Below are positions 36,299 through 40,449 of a DNA stretch of 40,449 bases, one piece after another. The notes under the pieces are model-generated. The model saw nothing but the letters and a program-made list of their open reading frames with translations. It was not told the DNA's origin and searched no databases. Positions within the stretch are counted from its first letter, which is position 1. Each line of letters starts with the position of its first letter. A program made the translations under genes and the position numbers. Source of the stretch: CAZSCF01 sp964547585 (lineage in GTDB: Bacteria; Patescibacteriota; Minisyncoccia; Moranbacterales; UBA2206); assembly GCA_964547585.1 (NCBI GenBank), contig CAZJOI010000008.1, forward strand, positions 1-40,449, given 5' to 3'.

Positions 36299-36322
36299 TT
36301 TCCCGAAGGCTCAACCTTCGGG
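36299..36322. repeat. REP palindrome between corA and yidD
   Basis: CCCGAAGGCTCAACCTTCGG, the same unit as those inside ligA (6090-6136). It separates two copies of CTTTTTGACAAAAA (about 36261 and 36342). Confidence 0.85.
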
Positions 36323-36342
36323 AATTATCCAAAAAGTATCTT

Positions 36343-36370
36343 TTTGACAAAAAGCAAAATAGCTTATAGT
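36343..36370 (+). promoter_or_regulatory. yidD promoter, probably leaderless
   Basis: TTGACA (about 36344-36349), then TATAGT (36365-36370), 15-bp spacer. The predicted start site coincides with the GTG start at 36379. Confidence 0.5.
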
Positions 36371-36378
36371 GTGGAGTT

Positions 36379-36615
36379 GTGAAAAAAATTGCACTATTTC
36401 TAATCAGGCTTTACCAAAAAACGTTATCTCCGGATCACGGGGTAACTTCTTTTTTTGTGGGGGGCGCTTGTCGTTTTCAACCGACTTGTAGTCAATATAC
36501 CTACGAAGCGATTGAAAAATATGGATTTTTGCAAGGAGCATGGCTCGGCATCAAGAGAATTTCCAGATGCCATCCATGGAATAAAGGGGGATACGATCCG
36601 GTTTCAAAGAAATAG
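36379..36615 (+). CDS. yidD: membrane protein insertion efficiency factor YidD
   Basis: 78 residues starting with GTG 36379. The YidD/DUF37 signature is complete: IRLYQKTLSP, then CRFQPTCSQYTYEAIEKYG, and KRISRCHPWNKGGYDP. It supports YidC in membrane protein insertion. In many bacteria it is next to rnpA and yidC; here it stands alone, followed 15 nt later by a small Cys-rich gene. Confidence 0.95.
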   Translation: MKKIALFLIRLYQKTLSPDHGVTSFFVGGACRFQPTCSQYTYEAIEKYGFLQGAWLGIKRISRCHPWNKGGYDPVSKK

Positions 36616-36630
36616 GAAGGGAGGATTGTC

Positions 36631-36804
36631 ATGAAAACTATTGCAAGTTGTGGTAATGAAAATAAGGATGAGGCGGTGGTTTTCAATGAGAGCTCTTTAA
36701 AAACAGGCAAATGTGGTATGGCTCCGTTTTTCACATCTGAAAAATGCAAAAAAAGACGAGACCGAAAAGACGACATTTGCAAGGGTTGCTGGATGACGGA
36801 GTGA
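36631..36804 (+). CDS. small Cys-rich protein (57 aa), paralogue of the next gene
   Basis: ATG 36631 to TGA 36802-36804, preceded by AGGAAGGGAGG, a very strong Shine-Dalgarno. Cys pattern: KCGM in the middle, EKCKKRR, then ICKGCWM near the end, with many charged residues. The next gene shares KCGM...C...CxGCxM, so the two are probably paralogues. The Cys arrangement suggests zinc binding; function unknown. Likely cotranscribed with yidD. Confidence 0.7.
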   Translation: MKTIASCGNENKDEAVVFNESSLKTGKCGMAPFFTSEKCKKRRDRKDDICKGCWMTE

Positions 36805-36846
36805 TTTTGTTTCAGATTTTCTAAACTTTAAAATTTAGGAGGCTGT

Positions 36847-36989
36847 ATGGCAAAAAAAACGAAGTGTGGCATGTCATTGAAAAAAGTCGATTGCAGTACA
36901 TTCAAAAACGCCTGTCTCGGATGCAAAATGAGGCCAAGGAATCAAGTCTTTAAAAAGAGGATGGGCGACTCCTCAAGTATAGCGGCATA
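36847..36989 (+). CDS. small Cys-rich protein, truncated by assembly gap
   Basis: ATG 36847, with AGGAGG 4-9 nt upstream. 47 codons are visible before the N run: KTKCGMSLKKVDC, then NACLGCKMRPRNQ. The KCGM and CxGCxM motifs match the preceding protein, with a shorter spacing. The C-terminus lies in the gap. Function unknown; possibly a zinc-binding regulator. Confidence 0.65.
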
Positions 36990-37089
36990 NNNNNNNNNNN
37001 NNNNNNNNNNNNNNNNNNNNNNNNNNNNNNNNNNNNNNNNNNNNNNNNNNNNNNNNNNNNNNNNNNNNNNNNNNNNNNNNNNNNNNNNN
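36990..37089. other. assembly gap (100 N)
   Basis: Exactly 100 N, a conventional scaffold gap of unknown true length. Translation across it is meaningless. Confidence 0.98.
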
Positions 37090-37090
37090 C

Positions 37091-37119
37091 TTGACGACTG
37101 CTAATGCATACTCTATAAT
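37091..37119 (+). promoter_or_regulatory. hrcA operon promoter with a CIRCE half-site
   Basis: TTGACG (37091-37096), 17 bp, TATAAT (37114-37119), a near-consensus promoter. GACTGCTAA (37096-37104) matches 8 of 9 positions of the right half of CIRCE (GAGTGCTAA), the HrcA operator. The left half would fall in the N gap (37078-37086), so the operator cannot be confirmed. Confidence 0.6.
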
Positions 37120-37198
37120 GAAATTAGCTTACAGTTGTTAGGTTATAGTTTACAAAAAAAACTAAGAACCGTTGACTGTGAACCAAGAACAAAATTAT

Positions 37199-37966
37199 AT
37201 GAACAATAGACAAGAAAAAATATTAGCTTCAGTCGTAGAAGAATATACAGAAACGGCCATTCCGGTTGGGTCGAAAGTTTTGGTGGAAAAATACGGTTTT
37301 GATTTGAGCCCGGCCACGATGCGAACTGATATGGGTAAACTGGAAAAAGATGGCTACCTCTATCAGCCACACATCAGCGCTGGTCGCATTCCAACTGACA
37401 AAGGTTACCGATATTTTGTGGAAAAAATAATGGCTGATCAAGATTTGAGTTTGGGCGATCAGAAAAAAATGCAAACAGAAATTCTGAAACTCAGAGCGCA
37501 AAAAAACAGATTGACTCGCACGACTGCTAAGCTTTTGTCGACACTGAGTGGCAGCTTGGCTATCACTGGTAGTAAAAAAGAAGAATTTTTTGATTTCGGT
37601 ATGCATGAACTTCTGGAAAATCCAGAATTCAAGGATGCCGATGAATTTTGCAAAATTGTGGAAGCTCTGGATTACATCGATGAAAACGTGGAGGCGATTC
37701 TCAAAAAAGTGAAGACCGGTGAAACAAAAATTTTCATTGGCAAGGAAAATCCGATCAAAGAAATTTCCAATTGTTCAATGATTGTTTCTCCCTACAAGAA
37801 TAAATCGGGAGAAAAAGGGCTGCTGGCGATTATTGGTCCTAAAAGAATGCCATATGCTAAAAATAAATCCATCATGGATTATATGAAAAAAATTCTGAGT
37901 TCTTCGGCAATGATAACTTTGGTAGCCGGAAATTCATATTTGATAATCAAATATATAAATGTTTAA
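37199..37966 (+). CDS. hrcA: heat-inducible transcription repressor HrcA (short form)
   Basis: 255 residues from ATG 37199; a longer frame from 37172 is less likely. The N-terminal winged helix is typical (RQEKILASVVEEYTETAIPVGS, LSPATMRTDMGKLEKDGYLYQPHISAGRIPTDKGYRYFV). The C-terminal effector domain is shorter than usual (full HrcA is about 340), but IGPKRMPYAKNKSIMDYM near the end matches the family. It should repress its own heat-shock operon via CIRCE. The stop overlaps the start of the Nudix-GrpE gene by 8 nt. Confidence 0.88.
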   Translation: MNNRQEKILASVVEEYTETAIPVGSKVLVEKYGFDLSPATMRTDMGKLEKDGYLYQPHISAGRIPTDKGYRYFVEKIMADQDLSLGDQKKMQTEILKLRAQKNRLTRTTAKLLSTLSGSLAITGSKKEEFFDFGMHELLENPEFKDADEFCKIVEALDYIDENVEAILKKVKTGETKIFIGKENPIKEISNCSMIVSPYKNKSGEKGLLAIIGPKRMPYAKNKSIMDYMKKILSSSAMITLVAGNSYLIIKYINV

Positions 37967-38861
37967 AACAATGGAAAAAATAACACAAAAAATAAGTGAA
38001 CCCAAGGGCGGACTTTTTGAAATGACAGTTAAGGCGGTAATTGTTCGTGATGGCAAAGATGTTTTGCTTTTGAAGCGATCAAAAAACTCAGTAATATTTC
38101 CGGAAAAATACGATTTGCCTGGTGGTAGCGTGGAAAATGGAGAAACTTTGCAAGAAGCCATGCTGCGTGAAATTGAGGAAGAAACCGGCTTGGAAGTTGA
38201 AGTTGGTCCAATTCTTTTTGCTTTTGATTTTCAGAAAGATGGCAAAGAAAAAGATGAAATTGGTCATGGCAAAGGCGTTCGCTTTATTGCTTTCCACAAA
38301 TCTGGAGAAGTGAAACTGAATGATGAGAATGAACATTTTGAATGGATAGATATCAATGAGGCGATTCAGAAATTGAGCGACAAGGGATATGAGCGAGACA
38401 AAAAGACATCAACGATAAAAGCCAAAGAATATTTGGAAAATGCCAATTCTTTGGAGCGATTGAAAAGATGCCAAGCTGATTTTGAAAATTACAAAAAAAG
38501 ACAAACGGAAAATATGAAAGATTTTTTGAGATATGCTGCGGAGAATATTATTTTGGAAACCATTCCGGTGTTAGATAATTTCCACGCGTCAACTGATCAC
38601 GTTCCGAAAGATCAGAAAGAGAATCCTTGGGTAGTTGGAATTATGTATATTCAGAAACAACTCGAAAAGGTTTTGTCAGATAATGGCGTAGAAGAAATTG
38701 CAGTCAAAGTTGGAGATAAGTTTGATCCGAAAATTCACGAAGCGATACACAACAAGGAAGAAGAAAGCAAAGAGCAAAAGAATAAAATAGCCAAAGTAGT
38801 TCTGAAAGGATACAAAATGGGTAAGAAAGTTATTCGTGCAGCCCGAGTTGTAGTGACATAG
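37959..38861 (+). CDS. grpE: Nudix hydrolase-GrpE fusion protein
   Basis: 300 residues. Residues about 20-150 form a Nudix domain: LPGGSVENGETLQEAMLREI with the full box G56-x5-E62-x7-R70-E-I-E-E-E-T-G77-L, and strands before and after. Residues about 165-300 are GrpE: RCQADFENYKKRQTENMKDF, ENIILETIPVLDNF, then the C-terminal beta domain GDKFDPKIHEAI and VVLKGYKMGKKVIRAARVVV. The long N-terminal GrpE helix is shortened to a link of about 15 residues. GrpE exchanges nucleotide on DnaK, encoded downstream. A single open frame with no stop between domains argues for a true fusion. hrcA overlaps it upstream. Confidence 0.9.
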   Translation: MFKTMEKITQKISEPKGGLFEMTVKAVIVRDGKDVLLLKRSKNSVIFPEKYDLPGGSVENGETLQEAMLREIEEETGLEVEVGPILFAFDFQKDGKEKDEIGHGKGVRFIAFHKSGEVKLNDENEHFEWIDINEAIQKLSDKGYERDKKTSTIKAKEYLENANSLERLKRCQADFENYKKRQTENMKDFLRYAAENIILETIPVLDNFHASTDHVPKDQKENPWVVGIMYIQKQLEKVLSDNGVEEIAVKVGDKFDPKIHEAIHNKEEESKEQKNKIAKVVLKGYKMGKKVIRAARVVVT

Positions 38862-38873
38862 AATTTTATTTTT

Positions 38874-39000
38874 ATGTCATCCCGAGCGATTTATACTGAG
38901 TTTAATCGAAGTGAGTCGAGGGATCTAATGAATTTTAAAAATTCACCCTGTTAAATCCTCGCAAAGCGAGGTCGCTAAAAGCGAATTTAATAGGGTAAAT
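38874..39000. repeat. two palindromic elements between grpE and the small minus-strand gene
   Basis: GTCATCCCGAGCGA ... GAGTCGAGGGATC (about 38876-38925), and ACCCTGTTAAATCC ... GCGAATTTAATAGGGT (38946-38997) enclosing TCGCAAAGCGAGG. Confidence 0.7.
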
Positions 39001-39036
39001 AAAAAAAGCCGGAAGATATTTGAAACCTTCCGGCCA
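39000..39036 (-). terminator. terminator of the small Cys-rich minus-strand gene
   Basis: On the minus strand: GCCGGAAG, loop, CTTCCGGC followed by seven T. Confidence 0.85.
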
Positions 39037-39062
39037 GAGGTAATAAAACATGATTTTCACCT

Positions 39063-39266
39063 CTACGAGTTTTCGGGATTCGGCCGTTCTGTCGCCAGCC
39101 ACCGTTCGACGTCTGATGATGAAGCACCTGCCCCAAGAACCATGAAGGCTGTTTGTACTTTTTCCTTGCCAAATCTTTTTTTAAGATCTCGACAGTCATC
39201 ACAGCATATGATTCTGGTACAATGAGTGTCTCCCTTCCGATCTTCGTCAGTTAATCCTTGTAGCAT
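39063..39266 (-). CDS. 67-residue Cys-rich protein, unknown function
   Basis: ATG at 39266 follows GAGGAGG, a strong Shine-Dalgarno. The N-terminal part has C16, C21, C22 and C25 (THCTRIICCDDCRDLKKRFG), a zinc-finger-like cluster, followed by a short helical tail. It has a consensus promoter (39305-39333) and its own terminator, so it is a stand-alone transcript between grpE and dnaK on the opposite strand. I do not recognise it. The overlapping plus and minus frames are shadows. Confidence 0.7.
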   Translation of the reverse strand: MLQGLTDEDRKGDTHCTRIICCDDCRDLKKRFGKEKVQTAFMVLGAGASSSDVERWLATERPNPENS

Positions 39267-39304
39267 AGATAGTCCTCCTCATTCAATGTATTTTTATGCC
39301 TTGG

Positions 39305-39333
39305 ATACTAGACCAAAAAAGCCCAAAAGTCAA
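39305..39333 (-). promoter_or_regulatory. promoter of the 67-residue Cys-rich gene
   Basis: On the minus strand: TTGACT, 17 bp, TAGTAT; leader of about 30 nt. Confidence 0.7.
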
Positions 39334-39411
39334 GTAATTTAATTAAAGTAATAAAATAATTTTCCTAAAAATAATTTCATGCATGAGATTATTTGATAGG
39401 ACAAAAAATAT

Positions 39412-40449
39412 ATGAGTAAAATATTAGGAATTGATTTGGGGACAACCAACTCGGCGATGGCCGTGGTAGAAGGCGGTTCACCAAATATAATTGAAAACAA
39501 AGAAGGCGTGCGTACGACTCCTTCAATGGTAGCCATTTCCAAGAGTGGCGAAAGACTGGTAGGACTTTTGGCCAAACGCCAAGCGGTTACTAATCCAGAA
39601 AACACTTTGTTTTCCATTAAGCGTCTGATTGGAAGAGCTTTTGCTGATGAAGAAGTACAACGCGATACAAAATTAATGCCGTACAAAATTGTTAAAGCTA
39701 ATGGTGGTGTGAAAGTTTTGATGCAAGGCAAAGAATATACTCCGCAAGAAATTTCTGCGATGATTTTGGGCAAACTGAAAGCCGATGCGGAAGAAAAATT
39801 GGGCGAAAAAATTGAAGAAGCGGTGATTACTGTTCCAGCTTATTTTGATGATGCACAAAGAAAGGCGACTAAAGAAGCTGGAGAAATTGCGGGACTGAAA
39901 GTCAGAAGAATCATTAATGAACCAACCGCGGCGGCTTTGGCCTATGGTTTCAACAAGAAAAAAGATGAAAAAATTGCAGTCTATGATTTGGGTGGTGGAA
40001 CTTTTGATATTTCTATTTTGGAAGTTTCTGAAGATACGGTTGAAGTGAAATCTACTAATGGTGACACTCATCTTGGAGGTGATGACTTTGATCAGGTGCT
40101 CATTAATTGGATAATTTCGGAATTCAAGAAACAAGAAGGTATAGATTTGAGCAAGGATTCAATGGCACTGCAAAGAGTGAAAGAAGCTGCGGAAAAAGCC
40201 AAGATTGAACTTTCCACAGCCAATACGGAAATCAATCAACCCTTCATTACCACCGATGCCAATGGCCCAAAACATTTAGTCATGAAACTTACTCGTGCCA
40301 AGTTGGAAGAGTTGGTGCATGAGTTGGTGGAAAAAACTTTAGAGCCAACCAAAAAAGCGTTGAAGGATGCCAAGCTGTCAGTTGGTGATATTAATGAAGT
40401 AATTTTGGTCGGAGGTATGACCAGAATGCCTTTGGTAATTCAAGCTGTC
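39412..40449 (+). CDS. dnaK: molecular chaperone DnaK (partial, N-terminal 346 residues)
   Basis: Starts at ATG 39412 and runs off the end of the window. The Hsp70 ATPase domain is clear: KILGIDLGTTNSAMAVVEGG, VITVPAYFDDAQRKATKEAG, RIINEPTAAALAYGF, VYDLGGGTFDISIL, THLGGDDFD and VILVGGMTRMPLV. It folds proteins together with GrpE (fused to Nudix, upstream). The interval to grpE holds an opposite-strand gene, so dnaK may have its own promoter, but none is obvious. No CIRCE is seen in front of it. Confidence 0.97.
   Translation, partial: MSKILGIDLGTTNSAMAVVEGGSPNIIENKEGVRTTPSMVAISKSGERLVGLLAKRQAVTNPENTLFSIKRLIGRAFADEEVQRDTKLMPYKIVKANGGVKVLMQGKEYTPQEISAMILGKLKADAEEKLGEKIEEAVITVPAYFDDAQRKATKEAGEIAGLKVRRIINEPTAAALAYGFNKKKDEKIAVYDLGGGTFDISILEVSEDTVEVKSTNGDTHLGGDDFDQVLINWIISEFKKQEGIDLSKDSMALQRVKEAAEKAKIELSTANTEINQPFITTDANGPKHLVMKLTRAKLEELVHELVEKTLEPTKKALKDAKLSVGDINEVILVGGMTRMPLVIQAV

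Noticed and set aside
37078..37104. Complete CIRCE operator
   Set aside because: Only the right half is visible; the left half lies in the N gap, so it is reported as a hypothesis and not as a full site.
39412..40134. Minus-strand frames at 39339-39773 and 39673-40134
   Set aside because: They are shadows of dnaK on the other strand.

Overview
This AT-rich window has short intergenic spaces and looks like a metagenome-assembled scaffold from a Patescibacteria (Candidate Phyla Radiation) bacterium, most likely of the Parcubacteria branch. The evidence is the gene repertoire: a compact type IV pilus locus, GatCA, a GT4 enzyme fused to DUF192, an O-antigen-ligase/TPR-type membrane protein, many small membrane proteins, and a run of 100 Ns at 36990-37089. 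TGA is used as a normal stop (for example gatC and the 23738-25231 gene), so this is not the recoded UGA=Gly lineage. No rRNA, CRISPR array or prophage is visible.

Layout. 1-4339: type IV pilus locus (partial pilin-like gene, major pilin, prepilin peptidase, four minor pilins). 4340-5340: REP palindromes, a REP-associated tyrosine transposase (RAYT) and a broken copy of the ligA 5' end. 5342-9977: ligA, gatC, gatA and a membrane protein with a HEPN-like motif. 9974-10690: tRNA-fMet, a tRNA nested inside another split tRNA, tRNA-Asp and a GC-rich structured RNA candidate. 10758-16264: membrane protein, gyrB, two envelope proteins, rplU. 16343-21421: four-helix-bundle gene remnant, PP2C-like/propeller protein, DedA protein, a winged-helix protein and rmuC. 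21439-25231: envelope glycan genes (GT2 and GT4-DUF192). 25643-29175 (mostly minus strand): LysM-like anchored protein, a lysine-rich mini-protein, prmC and prfA. 29309-36210: desulfoferrodoxin on plus; recR, dnaB, dusB, a GIY-YIG nuclease, cysS and corA on minus. 36379-40449: yidD, small Cys-rich proteins, then the heat-shock set hrcA, a Nudix-GrpE fusion and partial dnaK.

The most striking theme is repeats. At least five families of small palindromic elements occur. They sit between genes and also inside the reading frames of ligA (three places), dusB, prmC and the RAYT itself without breaking them. Three element families lie next to a candidate mobilising protein or its remnant: RAYT with GCTAAGG-type REPs, a GIY-YIG nuclease between inverted ATTCCC-N8-GGGAAT arms, and a four-helix-bundle (S23/IVP-like) remnant inside a perfect 27-bp inverted repeat whose arm recurs elsewhere. 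Other notable points are the Nudix-GrpE fusion, the tRNA-in-tRNA arrangement, and a structured RNA candidate ending in a copy of the tRNA-Asp 3' end.
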